Origin: Bacteroidia bacterium
GTDB lineage: Bacteria; Bacteroidota; Bacteroidia; Flavobacteriales_D; Cryomorphaceae
Direction: 5' to 3'
Assembly (NCBI GenBank): GCA_030427905.1
Contig: JAUICL010000001.1
Span: 992,001 to 1,056,000 of the forward strand
DNA: 64,000 bases
The notes beneath the pieces are model-generated. The model was not told the DNA's origin. It ran no database searches and saw only the letters and a list, made by a program, of their open reading frames with translations. The position numbers were made by a program, and so were the translations under genes. Numbering within the stretch: position 1 is the stretch's first letter; each line of letters begins with the position of its first letter. Shown here piece by piece: positions 18,992-28,335 of this stretch.

Positions 18992-20044
18992 ATGCTACAA
19001 ACCGCTGTTGAGATGTCCAAACTCCCCGGAGTTTCGGGCGGTGAATTGCTCAAGTTTTTGGCTCCCGAATTGGAAGGGAAAAATCGGGTGGCACACGTGC
19101 TCAAAGTGTCTGACCGAGCCAATCTTTATCCTTTTGACACAAATAGTGTCGATACGCTAGTCAATTTGAAACGCGTCAATGACGTGAAGGGCATCAATAA
19201 GTTCTTCAAGCTGGCCAATGAGAAGCTCAAGGTCAATGGAACTTTTATTGGGTGTGTGGAGACGCTGGAACAGCGTAGGAAGCGATTGTTTAAAAAGTTT
19301 CCACCAGGGCTCAACCTGCTCTACTACGGGGTCGATTTTATCTACAAGCGCGTTTTTCCAAAATTCAAGGCCACCAAAAAGGTTTATTTCTTCCTAACGC
19401 AAGGTCGCAATAGAGCGCTTTCTAAATCGGAAGTGCTGGGAAGGCTGGTGTACTGCGGATTTAGGATAGAAGATGTGATCGAAATCAACAACATGCTCTA
19501 CTTTAAGGCCCGAAGGATACAGGCTCCATTGAAAGAAGAAGAGCCGAGTACTGGGCTTATTCTCCGCATCGGTCGCATTGGCTACAATGGGAAACCCATC
19601 ACGGTTTTCAAATTCCGCACTATGCACCCATACGCGCAGTACATCCAAGAGTATGTTTTTGAGCAAAACGATTTGCAAGACGGGGGTAAGTTTGCCAACG
19701 ATTTCCGCATTACTAAGTGGGGTAGGTGGATGCGAAAATTCTGGATCGATGAGATTCCGATGATCTACAATATTCTTCGTGGTGATCTGAAATTGGTAGG
19801 GGTAAGACCGCTGAGCGAGCACTACCTGAGCCTATACACAGCCGAACATAAATCACTTCGAGTAAAGGGAAAACCTGGGTTGATTCCACCGTTCTACGCC
19901 GATATGCCGAAGAACCTGGAAGAGATTATGGAGTCGGAATCGAAGTACATCAAGAGCTATGTGCAAGACCCACTCGCCACCGATTTCGCTTACTGCATGA
20001 AGGCGTTCAACAACATCTTCCTTCACAAAGCGCGTAGCCATTGA
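18992..20044 (+). CDS. Phosphoglycosyl transferase with an atypical N-terminal domain
   Basis: 350 residues. Residues ~185-350 are a bacterial sugar transferase (WcaJ/PglC-type) core: ITVFKFRTM, then FWIDEIPMIYNILRGDLKLV with the catalytic Asp253-Glu254 pair, and VGVRPLSEHY. It would transfer a sugar-1-phosphate to undecaprenyl phosphate and start repeat-unit assembly. The N-terminal ~180 residues resemble the last part of a class I methyltransferase (DTNSVDTLVNLKRVND, KVNGTFIGCVE) and replace the usual membrane segments. Start at ATG 18,992, 92 bases after the DUF354 gene. Confidence 0.82.
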   Translation: MLQTAVEMSKLPGVSGGELLKFLAPELEGKNRVAHVLKVSDRANLYPFDTNSVDTLVNLKRVNDVKGINKFFKLANEKLKVNGTFIGCVETLEQRRKRLFKKFPPGLNLLYYGVDFIYKRVFPKFKATKKVYFFLTQGRNRALSKSEVLGRLVYCGFRIEDVIEINNMLYFKARRIQAPLKEEEPSTGLILRIGRIGYNGKPITVFKFRTMHPYAQYIQEYVFEQNDLQDGGKFANDFRITKWGRWMRKFWIDEIPMIYNILRGDLKLVGVRPLSEHYLSLYTAEHKSLRVKGKPGLIPPFYADMPKNLEEIMESESKYIKSYVQDPLATDFAYCMKAFNNIFLHKARSH

Positions 20045-21651
20045 TGCGTATTGCCAAGCTTGCCGTTCTGATATTTGGGCTGGTTGGCTTCTTAAGGGTG
20101 GAAGGGCAAGTGGTATTTGAGCCCACACAAAATCACATTTATGATTTCTTGGACGAAATGTCTGCAGAGCAGTTTATTGAGCTCAATAGTTTCTCAAGAC
20201 CTTATTCCAGAAATCTGATAGCACAAAAATTAGCTCAACTCGATACGAGCAGATCAGAGCTAAACACCCGTCAGATTAGCGATCTGGATTTTTATCTAAA
20301 AGACTTTGGGAAAGAGCTGCGCGTCGGCAAGGACTGGGACAGGAGAATAGACGCCTTCTACTACAGCGATTCTGTTTTCTCCGTAACCATCAACCCCATT
20401 ATTGGTGGGATTGGAATGTATAACGAGAATGGGTTTCGATCGCATAGAAGGATTGGTGCTGGTTTTCAAGCCAAAGCTGGTGGTTTTGGTTTTTACGGAT
20501 CACTCCGCGACAATTCGGTGAGTGAAGTGCTCGCTACGCCAAATTACCTTACCGTGCTCGACGGACAGAACTACAAGACCATTACCGAAGAGAATACGAG
20601 CGATTACAACGAAGCTATTGGTGGCATCACTTACCAGTGGAAGTGGGGTGATGTGGGTGTTCACAAGAACCGGATTGAATGGGGAAACAGCACCAGATCG
20701 GCAAATGTTTTCTCAGGAAAAGCGCCTTCTTATGCCATGATTTCTTACCGGCTATACCCCGTTGATTGGCTCGACTTTCAGTATATCCATGGATGGTTGG
20801 TGTCTGAAGAACTTGATAGTGCGCGTACTTACCTAACCCCTAATGGCACTCGCAAGATTTACATGAATAAGAATATTGCGGCTAACTATTTCACGATCAA
20901 GTCAAACTGGAAGGTGGACTTCACTTTTGGTAATTCGATTGTATACAGTGACGATGGGTTAAATCCCGTTTACTTCATTCCATTTATGTTCTTCAAGTCT
21001 GCCGATCACACTTACAACGGAACGGGGAGTAATGAACTGGGGCAGAACGCCCAATTGTTCTTCGATATATCGGCACGTGTTATTCCGAGCGTGCATCTTT
21101 ATTCGAGTCTGTTTATCGATGAGATCAGTTTGTCGAATATGTGGGATCCCGATCAGCAAACCAATATTGTAAGTCTCCAGGTGGGAGCGAAGTGGTATAA
21201 TGTGCTCCCGAATATCCATCTCAAGGCTGAGTATACCCGAACGAACCCGTGGACGTATCGACACCAAATCGAATCGACCACTTTTGCCAGCAATCAGTAT
21301 GGTCTGGGGAATTATCTCGGAGAGAACGCCGATGAAGTGTATTTGGAATTGGATGTGCACCCGTGGCGGCAAACATCTCTGACCATAAGCGGGTGGTATG
21401 CGCGTAAAGGACCACAACACATTTATGAGATCATTGACGGAAACGCCAATGTAACTGGTCTTGAATTTATGGAGACGGTAGATTGGGAGCAATTGGCTCT
21501 ATCGACGATGGTGCGTTACGAGCCTTGGCACGATGTGGTCATTCACGCTGGAATTACATTCATGTCAACAGAGGGCAATCAAGCTTATACTCCGACTTAT
21601 CTTCAAGGCATGACCACCACTGGGGAATTTGGGGTGGAGATTGGGTTTTAA
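20044..21651 (+). CDS. Wzi-like capsule assembly outer-membrane protein
   Basis: 535 residues from the ATG at 20,044, which overlaps the previous TGA; a TTG just before it is less likely. A signal peptide (MRIAKLAVLIFGLVGFLRVEG) is followed by a helical segment and many amphipathic beta-strands ending in a hydrophobic/aromatic C-terminus (FGVEIGF), as in outer-membrane barrels. Size and position at the end of a polysaccharide operon fit the capsule assembly Wzi family, which anchors capsule at the cell surface. Confidence 0.75.
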   Translation: MRIAKLAVLIFGLVGFLRVEGQVVFEPTQNHIYDFLDEMSAEQFIELNSFSRPYSRNLIAQKLAQLDTSRSELNTRQISDLDFYLKDFGKELRVGKDWDRRIDAFYYSDSVFSVTINPIIGGIGMYNENGFRSHRRIGAGFQAKAGGFGFYGSLRDNSVSEVLATPNYLTVLDGQNYKTITEENTSDYNEAIGGITYQWKWGDVGVHKNRIEWGNSTRSANVFSGKAPSYAMISYRLYPVDWLDFQYIHGWLVSEELDSARTYLTPNGTRKIYMNKNIAANYFTIKSNWKVDFTFGNSIVYSDDGLNPVYFIPFMFFKSADHTYNGTGSNELGQNAQLFFDISARVIPSVHLYSSLFIDEISLSNMWDPDQQTNIVSLQVGAKWYNVLPNIHLKAEYTRTNPWTYRHQIESTTFASNQYGLGNYLGENADEVYLELDVHPWRQTSLTISGWYARKGPQHIYEIIDGNANVTGLEFMETVDWEQLALSTMVRYEPWHDVVIHAGITFMSTEGNQAYTPTYLQGMTTTGEFGVEIGF

Positions 21652-22199
21652 ATCTGGCATCTCGCCCGTCAATACAGGATTGCCAAAGGCATGATGATGG
21701 TTCTTGTTTTGAAATCAAAATAAAGTTAGTAGCTCTAATGTAGGCACCACGCTGTCGCCGAAGCTTGCGCCACCGCTAGAGCCTCCGCAGAGTAGCTTCG
21801 GCGCTCGAGGAAAGCTAAGGCGGCACGCGGTTAGCGTAGGAGCCACGAAGGGCGCAAAGGGCACAAAGTTGCACAGAGATTCTCTGTGTTCTTTGAGTGC
21901 TCTGTGGTTTAAGGAGTGAAAAGCGATTAATTATAAGTGAAAAATTAGCTCTACTTCCTTGATTACTCTTGTTTTACAGGTGCTCAGTCGCCAGCGGGAA
22001 ATTGGCTTGATGGTAAATCTCGAAATGATTCATCTCTCTTTAGGACAGAGAATGAATTGTTGGATTTAGGATGAAGCAGAGCGCCCGATTTTTCGTTTTT
22101 CACTTCTCACTTATCGTCTAGCTAAGAAATCAAATCAAAGCAGGTGATGAGGTAAAAACGAATAAATAATGAAACTAACAGTTAGAGAATAAAGATTCC
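21652..22199. other. Gene-free spacer with inverted repeats
   Basis: This 548-base gap follows the polysaccharide locus. It contains a perfect 10 bp inverted repeat CGCCGAAGCT/AGCTTCGGCG at 21,756-21,765 and 21,794-21,803, then CACAGAGA-T-TCTCTGTG at 21,872-21,888 inside a stretch of the type CACGAAGG-GCGCAAAGG-GCACAAAG that resembles interspersed repeats I know from other bacterial genomes. No convincing coding sequence is seen in the rest. Confidence 0.5.
21756..21803. repeat. 10 bp inverted repeat, REP-like
   Basis: Arms CGCCGAAGCT and AGCTTCGGCG are exact reverse complements, separated by 28 bases. The following GGCGGCACGCGG is similar to GC-rich repeat pieces at 34,130-34,200, suggesting a dispersed repeat family. 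Confidence 0.55.
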
Positions 22200-23354
22200 C
22201 TATTTCCCAGCAGGCTTAGCTGTCGGCGTGGTTCCTGTGTTCGGGTTTTTGCCCCCGTTTAGTAGGTACTGCATTTCGAAAAGCTTGAGCTGAAGCTCAA
22301 ACATTTTCATACGAACTTCTTCCAGATCTTTGTCTTGTTGGCTCGGGTCTACTGGATTCCCCTGACGCGCTTGCACAGGTTGTTCTAGATCCACTTCGTT
22401 TGGCTCTACATCTTCCTTCTTCGATCCAAAGAGTGACCACTTTTTATCCTTTTCATCGTCTGTCTTCTCCTTTTTCTCTTTTTTCTTCTTTCTAGGATAG
22501 TCTTCTTTCTCCCTATTGAAGTTGTAGCGAAGACCTACCCCGAAATACGAATACTTATCGTCAGCGGCATAATCCCGATCCCACGTGTCGAGTTTGTTGG
22601 TCATGGTGTTGTTAAGCGTATAGCTAAAGGTCACATCTGTTTTGTAGTTGATGCGGTAACCAGCGGTAAAACCAACAGGGATATTGAGTACGATTTCGGG
22701 TTTGTCTTTTTTCTCGGCGGTGAATCGCTGTGTAGGAGGGTTCTCGTCGGTAACCGTATAGCCCACATAGTCTCTAATTCTACCGTCTTCAGCTCGCCAG
22801 TAAGAAAGGGATCTGAACCAGGTAATACCCACACCTACTTCAGCATTGAAGTAGAATTTGTACTTGTTGAGTTTCTTGCCGTTTTTGTTGAAAAGTTCAT
22901 TCAAGATATCGAATGAAGCTGCAGCAGACAATGTGCTAAACTCCGTTTTAAAATCTACCGGAAGGCTCTGCGCTCCGGGTAGTCTTCCACCTTCGAGCTT
23001 ACCGCTTTCAAACTGAAGTTTGGCGGCAATTCCCGACCAGATTTCTCGCTCCGCATAGATTCTCCATCCAAATTTGTAGTAGGTGTCGAAGTCGCTGAGT
23101 GGGGCAAAGCTATCGTAATCGGCAAGGCTACCGTGAAATAGTGCCAGACCACCACTGGCCCCGATCGAAAAGCCGTTGAAGAACTTGATCGGTTCGCCAT
23201 TTTTGTTGTTTACAGTCGATGAGAAAATGAGTTTTTCTTTTGCCAAATGGCGCTGCAACCAGGGATCATTCTTCGAATTAGGATCGCTGGCAGATGCATT
23301 CAGTCCACTCAAAACACCGAATGCGAAAAGTATAAGGGGGAGACACTTTTTCAC
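22200..23354 (-). CDS. Outer-membrane beta-barrel protein with charged tail
   Basis: 384 residues from a GTG start. Signal peptide KKCLPLILFAFGVLSGLNAS, then alternating amphipathic strands to about residue 285 (for example YSYFGVGLRYNF), then a Lys/Glu/Asp-rich linker and a Gln/Leu-rich helix near the C-terminus. This fits a barrel with an unusual periplasmic tail, of unknown function. It is divergent from the SPOR-like gene across 136 bases. Confidence 0.65.
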   Translation of the reverse strand: MKKCLPLILFAFGVLSGLNASASDPNSKNDPWLQRHLAKEKLIFSSTVNNKNGEPIKFFNGFSIGASGGLALFHGSLADYDSFAPLSDFDTYYKFGWRIYAEREIWSGIAAKLQFESGKLEGGRLPGAQSLPVDFKTEFSTLSAAASFDILNELFNKNGKKLNKYKFYFNAEVGVGITWFRSLSYWRAEDGRIRDYVGYTVTDENPPTQRFTAEKKDKPEIVLNIPVGFTAGYRINYKTDVTFSYTLNNTMTNKLDTWDRDYAADDKYSYFGVGLRYNFNREKEDYPRKKKKEKKEKTDDEKDKKWSLFGSKKEDVEPNEVDLEQPVQARQGNPVDPSQQDKDLEEVRMKMFELQLKLFEMQYLLNGGKNPNTGTTPTAKPAGK

Positions 23355-23490
23355 AATTTCAAATCTGTTGATTATTCTTCAAACCACCAAGGTGATTTTA
23401 TCCAAAATATTGGCCTTCACATGTTAATAAGATGGCTATTCTGGCTATCTTGTATACCGTTTTTCTCGTAACATTGTTGCAAGGAACCTT

Positions 23491-24630
23491 ATGATGAAGT
23501 CGATTCTTTCAATTTTGGCTTTTGGACTCTCCGTGATTGCATTTTCGCAAGATGTGATTGAGCGAGATTATTTCCCAAATGCACGTGCTAAGAATGCATC
23601 GATCGCTGCCGCCAGGTATGCCGAAGAAGGATATCATTACACCAAGTTTATTCAATACATCAGTGCCGTTGATAGCTCCAGAATGTTTGCCGATACAGCC
23701 TTGTTTTTTGTAAAACGTTCGATGATGCTCGGCGATACGGCACTCTACTACGCTTCTGAATCGAATTTGGGAGCGCGAAACTACCTGAACATTGCCAGGG
23801 CCAAAACGCATACGGCCGATACCATCATTCGGGAATTTTACCCGATGGTCGACATCAAATCTCACCACGTGTTTGGATCTGATGCTGCCCTCAATTTGAG
23901 CAATGCGGTGATGGATTACTTTAATGCTTCGCTGCTTCTTCGTTCTGAAGATGATGTGCCAGCTGCGGAAGAAGAGCGGTATGAAGTGTTGCCATTCGAC
24001 GATGAGATCGTACGTCTGGAAGCCGATGAAGCTACTTTTCAATTGGCGGCCAACGAATACGAGAAAGAAGTGAAGGAGCTGAGTAGGATGTCGGAGGAGA
24101 TTGTAAACGATCTGCAACTAGCCGATAACGAAAAGAGTCGCAAGGATCTGGAGAATATACAAGAGGAAGTTTCGGCGCAGCTGACATACTCTACCGAACG
24201 GCTAAAAGACACTTCCACCCGAATACAAGAAATACGACAACTTCTGGACACGAAGTATTTGGAAGATGTCAAGGACGTGGAAGAGCCCGACCATCTGGCC
24301 CAGTTCGAGACCGAATCGGATAGCGATGAGATAGAAGTAGATGAAACGGTGCCCGACGGTTTGGTGTACAAGGTGCAACTCGGATACTACCCGGTAGATG
24401 TGAACATTGAAAACTTTCACGGCTTATTTCCCATTTCTGGAGAAACAGTCCGATCAGATTTGCTGCGTTGCTACGCCGGTTTGTTCTACACGTACTCTGA
24501 TGCCAGCAAAGGCAATGACTACGTTCAAAACAATGCCATTCCCAATGCCTTTGTCGTAGCATTCAACAATGGCGAGAAAATCAGCATCAGTCAGGCAATC
24601 GAAGTAGAGCGCCGCCGCGGCTTGAAGTAA
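23491..24630 (+). CDS. Secreted protein with coiled coil and SPOR-like C-terminus
   Basis: 379 residues. Signal peptide MMKSILSILAFGLSVIAFSQ, a helical region of about 130 residues, a coiled-coil segment (about 170-260), an acidic linker, then a C-terminal domain with VYKVQLGYYP, RCYAGLFYTYSDA and NAFVVAFNNGEKISISQA. That pattern (YKVQxG...YxGxFxxYxDA...FVVAFNNG) is the SPOR-like module of many Bacteroidota envelope proteins, which may bind peptidoglycan. Exact role unknown. Confidence 0.65.
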   Translation: MMKSILSILAFGLSVIAFSQDVIERDYFPNARAKNASIAAARYAEEGYHYTKFIQYISAVDSSRMFADTALFFVKRSMMLGDTALYYASESNLGARNYLNIARAKTHTADTIIREFYPMVDIKSHHVFGSDAALNLSNAVMDYFNASLLLRSEDDVPAAEEERYEVLPFDDEIVRLEADEATFQLAANEYEKEVKELSRMSEEIVNDLQLADNEKSRKDLENIQEEVSAQLTYSTERLKDTSTRIQEIRQLLDTKYLEDVKDVEEPDHLAQFETESDSDEIEVDETVPDGLVYKVQLGYYPVDVNIENFHGLFPISGETVRSDLLRCYAGLFYTYSDASKGNDYVQNNAIPNAFVVAFNNGEKISISQAIEVERRRGLK

Positions 24631-24638
24631 AGGACTTC

Positions 24639-26693
24639 TTATTCGGTCAGGTCAAATTGGACCATTTGCGCCCGAATCTTTTCCTCACCATTTTGCTCAG
24701 CGTAATTATTGGTCTGCACGTCGCCATCGATGATTCGCGTTTTCACATTATCGCTCCACTGCAGCTCCATATATTCTTTAAGTCGCTCTCTTATCTTTTG
24801 ATCGTAAATCGGTGTACTCACTTCTACCCGGTAGTCCAGATTGCGCTCCATCCAGTCGGCAGAAGAAATGTAAATTTCTTCATCGCCCGAATTCCCAAAA
24901 ATGAAGACGCGGGCGTGCTCTAGGAAACGATCGATGATACTGTGTACTTCGATGTTTTCGCTCACGCCAGGTATGCCGGGAATTAGCGAGCAAATACCCC
25001 GAACGATGAGTCTGATTTTCACCCCTTCACGGCTAGCCTGATAGAGCTTTTTGATCAGCGTTTCATCTACCAAGCTATTCACTTTGATAAATACCGAAGC
25101 TTCTTTTCCCTCCTTGGCGTTTCTGATCTCTCGATTGATCTTCCGGATATATTGGTTTCGCATGGATGATGGGGCCACGAGAAGGTGCTTGAACCGGAAG
25201 TGAAGGAAAGGGCGCTCTATAAAGTGGAAGACTTTTACCGCTTCGCTACAGATGTCTTTATTGCTGGTGAATAGGGCAAAATCGCCGTAAACTTTAGCCG
25301 TTGACTCATTGAAGTTACCCGTTGAAATGACTACTTGATTTTGTAGGACATCATTTTGGGTGTACGACACGATCAGGAGTTTGCAATGCACCTTCATGTC
25401 TGGAATTCCGAAGATGACTTTGACACCGGCTTCTTGGAGTTTTTTACTCCATTGAAGGTTGTTTTCTTCATCGAACCGCGCCCGTAGCTCAATCATCACC
25501 GTTACCGACTTACCGTTCTTAGCGGCGGCAATAAGTGCGTTCACAATTCTAGACTGAGACGCCACTCGGTACAGGGTCATTTTGATCTCTTTGACGTCGG
25601 GGTGAATAGCTGCCTCGCGGAGGTAGTGTATCATCGACCTGAAGTGGTGGTAGGGGTAGTGCAGGAGAATATCGCTTTGCTCTACGGCGCTGATCAAGCT
25701 GTGAGCTGAGCTCAATACAGGATGGTCAATGGGCTGAATTGGCGGCCATTCGAGCGCAGGGGTATCCAAATCCGGAAACTTCATAAAGTCCTTGGAGTTG
25801 TGGTACCGCCCACCTTGTATCAGGTTTTCATCGTCTTCGATGTTCAGCTTTTTGACGAAGTACTTCAGCAAATCCTTCGGCATCTCAGCGTCGTAAATGA
25901 AGCGAACTGGATCACCTTTTCGCCTGTTTTTAACGCTCTTGCGCATGCGCTCATAAAACCCTTTCGACACGTCGTCGTCCAGATCCAACTCAGCATCTCG
26001 GGTGAGTTTGATGGTGTAAGCTTCAATTTTTGAACACTCAAAGAGACGGAATATTTGCCCCAAGTTAAAGCGGATCACATCGTCGAGAAACATGATGTAT
26101 TTTTTGCCGTTCTTCTCGGGAAGAACCACAAACCGGGAAGTGCGCGAAGTGGGCACTTCGATCAGCGCATATTGCTTTTTAATGTCACGCTGTTTGGGAT
26201 GCATTTTTACCGCCAGGTAGGTCGATTTATCCCGGAGATATGGAAATTCGGGCACCATTTTGAGCATGATCGGAATCATGAATGGGGCTACCTGCATGCG
26301 GTAGTATTCATCTACAAAATCTTCTTGATCGGGGGTCAGTTCTTTCTCGTTGACCAGGTATATGCCTTCACCGGCAAGCTGGGCGATAATCTCCTGATAA
26401 GTCGTTTCGAAGATGCCCTTTTGACGCAGTACTTCAGCGTGAATCTCATCCAGTACCTGATCGGCAGTCTTGTTCCCGATAAGCTCGCGCTTCCGGCTTA
26501 TGGCTTTGATGCGCTTCATGGTGGCAACACGCACGCGGAAAAACTCGTCGAGGTTGTTCGAAAAAATACCGAGAAAACGCAGGCGTTCTACCAATGGTAC
26601 GGTCTCGTCCATGGCTTCCTGCAATACGCGGTGATTAAACGAAAGCCAGCTTAGCTCGCGGTTTACAGTACTTTTCTTAAGACTTATGGGCAT
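24639..26693 (-). CDS. ppk1: Polyphosphate kinase 1
   Basis: 684 residues, normal PPK1 length. The N-terminus NRELSWLSFNHRVLQEA, the region MKVHCKLLIVSYTQ and STGNFNESTAKVYGDFALFT, and the C-terminal ISSADWMERNLDYRVEVSTP are PPK1 signatures around the phosphorylated histidine. It reversibly polymerises the gamma-phosphate of ATP into polyphosphate. It follows the GDPD gene by 16 bases on the same strand, suggesting an operon for phosphate handling. Confidence 0.95.
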   Translation of the reverse strand: MPISLKKSTVNRELSWLSFNHRVLQEAMDETVPLVERLRFLGIFSNNLDEFFRVRVATMKRIKAISRKRELIGNKTADQVLDEIHAEVLRQKGIFETTYQEIIAQLAGEGIYLVNEKELTPDQEDFVDEYYRMQVAPFMIPIMLKMVPEFPYLRDKSTYLAVKMHPKQRDIKKQYALIEVPTSRTSRFVVLPEKNGKKYIMFLDDVIRFNLGQIFRLFECSKIEAYTIKLTRDAELDLDDDVSKGFYERMRKSVKNRRKGDPVRFIYDAEMPKDLLKYFVKKLNIEDDENLIQGGRYHNSKDFMKFPDLDTPALEWPPIQPIDHPVLSSAHSLISAVEQSDILLHYPYHHFRSMIHYLREAAIHPDVKEIKMTLYRVASQSRIVNALIAAAKNGKSVTVMIELRARFDEENNLQWSKKLQEAGVKVIFGIPDMKVHCKLLIVSYTQNDVLQNQVVISTGNFNESTAKVYGDFALFTSNKDICSEAVKVFHFIERPFLHFRFKHLLVAPSSMRNQYIRKINREIRNAKEGKEASVFIKVNSLVDETLIKKLYQASREGVKIRLIVRGICSLIPGIPGVSENIEVHSIIDRFLEHARVFIFGNSGDEEIYISSADWMERNLDYRVEVSTPIYDQKIRERLKEYMELQWSDNVKTRIIDGDVQTNNYAEQNGEEKIRAQMVQFDLTE

Positions 26694-26709
26694 GTAGGTA
26701 ATTGATTGA

Positions 26710-27651
26710 TTATCTCTCTACTTCAGCAAGCCTATCGGGATAATCAGAAATAATACCATCTACACCAAGCGCTATGAGATTCTCCATTTCCCAAACTTCA
26801 TTGACCGTCCAGGGAATAAGCTTCATATTATGTCTTTGGCAAAATGCCACCAAATCCTGATCAACCAGTATGTGATAGGGGCTATAAATATCAGGGTAAA
26901 ATCCGAGTTTTTCGATCTGAATTTCAGGAGAACCTTCGTTCTCTATCAGTAGGGCCAATTTTATCTTGGGATAGGTGGTCTTGATGTACTGAAGTGTACG
27001 GATATCAAAGGATTGAATGATAACCCGATCGGCAATTCCCGTTTCCTGAACCACTTCCATCACCAAGTCGGAAAAGAAAGAAGGGCTAGGGTGAAAAATG
27101 CCATCGCCTTCGGGCGTACACTTCGTTTCAATATTGTAGTAGGGCAGTGGCCTATTAGTTTCCAGCGCGTGCGAATCGGCGGCTAAAATGACGTCTTTGA
27201 GCAAGGGCTTGCGCACGGGTAGCTTAGCCTGATCGGGAAAACGGGGGTGGGGCCGCATACCGCAATCGTAGGCTCGGGTTTCCGCATAAGTCATTTTGTA
27301 AATGCAGTGATTCTTCTCGTCTTGTTCCGAAATGATTCGTCCATCAGGGTCGAGTGCAATGGTGTGCGAGAACCACGGCTCATGCGAGCAGATAACTTTC
27401 CGATCAGAAGTTATCACGACATCCATTTCCAGGGTGTTCACACCTAGGTCGAGCGCTGAAAGAAAGCCTGGAATGGTATTTTCCGGCATGAGCCCTCTGC
27501 ACCCGCGGTGTCCCTGAAAATCCATTGTCAGATCAGTAGAAAGGGGAGTTTCAGTAAGCATCTTCTTTTGGTCTTTAGGTTGCGAGGGTACGCAACCAAA
27601 GGTTAAGATACATAAAACCAGTAAAATACAAGCGGCTCGAAGAATAGACAT
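26710..27651 (-). CDS. Glycerophosphodiester phosphodiesterase lipoprotein
   Basis: 313 residues. A lipoprotein signal with lipobox LTFGC puts the lipidated Cys at residue 20. FQGHRGCRGLMPENTIPGF (H48, E57) and LEMDVV (E75, D77) with H90 form the GDPD active site; the C-terminal IPWTVNEVWEMENLIALGVD closes the TIM barrel. It hydrolyses glycerophosphodiesters to glycerol-3-phosphate and an alcohol outside the cytoplasm. It lies 4 bases after the response regulator gene and before ppk1. Confidence 0.92.
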   Translation of the reverse strand: MSILRAACILLVLCILTFGCVPSQPKDQKKMLTETPLSTDLTMDFQGHRGCRGLMPENTIPGFLSALDLGVNTLEMDVVITSDRKVICSHEPWFSHTIALDPDGRIISEQDEKNHCIYKMTYAETRAYDCGMRPHPRFPDQAKLPVRKPLLKDVILAADSHALETNRPLPYYNIETKCTPEGDGIFHPSPSFFSDLVMEVVQETGIADRVIIQSFDIRTLQYIKTTYPKIKLALLIENEGSPEIQIEKLGFYPDIYSPYHILVDQDLVAFCQRHNMKLIPWTVNEVWEMENLIALGVDGIISDYPDRLAEVER

Positions 27652-27655
27652 GAAA

Positions 27656-28030
27656 TTAAGCTTGAGGCAAGACGAGTTTTATCCGTCTCACAAGCTCTTC
27701 CATTCTTACAGGTTTTACCACAAAATCTTCAGCACCAGCTTCTATCGCTTCTTTGTAATCTTGAATGCGCCCTTTGCAAGTGAGCATAATCAGTGGTATG
27801 TCTTTCGTGATTTCGTTGTTCTTCACGTATTTGCACACATCTATTCCATCCGGTGATGGCATCATCCAGTCGCTCAAGATCACGTCTGGTGGATCTTGCT
27901 CAATGTTTCTCAAGGCCAATGTAGAATCCGTATACGTCTCCACGTCCATCCCTTCTTTTTTCAGATTGTATGCGATGATGTCTAGAATATCTCCAACGTC
28001 ATCAATCGCAACTACACGTATATTTTTCAT
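27656..28030 (-). CDS. Stand-alone response regulator receiver
   Basis: 124 residues when started at ATG 28,030, directly before MKNIRVVAIDD; an open frame further upstream has no family-like sequence. Acidic pair D10/D11, phospho-acceptor D54 (LSDWMMP), T84 and K106 (VVKPV) are all present, so it should be phosphorylatable. No output domain. It is the first gene of the likely RR-GDPD-ppk1 operon; the partner histidine kinase is not in the window. Confidence 0.88.
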   Translation of the reverse strand: MKNIRVVAIDDVGDILDIIAYNLKKEGMDVETYTDSTLALRNIEQDPPDVILSDWMMPSPDGIDVCKYVKNNEITKDIPLIMLTCKGRIQDYKEAIEAGAEDFVVKPVRMEELVRRIKLVLPQA

Positions 28031-28335
28031 AGTGTTAAACATTTCTGCAAAGGAATGCCCATATCGTAAACTGAGAGTTTTCAGTATGTTATGAATATGT
28101 GTGGAGAGCATTAAGTATATGTTGGCTAAAGAGATTTTGAATCTACAATTAAGTCCATCAGCCGTATGAGTTGTAGTTAGCCGTGTAAGCTTGAAGTCCA
28201 CGGTATCTGCAATTGCCAGATACCAACTAAGCGAGCATTCTAGAATGTTAAGGCTTCGTTATCAAAGAACTTAGCAACAGGGCTGGTTGGATAAATTATT
28301 GGCTGTATTTAAGAACGTGAAAGGATAAAGTGGCG
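28031..28335. other. Spacer with a small perfect hairpin
   Basis: About 305 bases between two minus-strand genes. GGTATCTG/CAGATACC at 28,202-28,209 and 28,217-28,224 form an 8 bp perfect stem with a 7-base loop. I see no T-run, no coding sequence and no known RNA. Confidence 0.4.
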
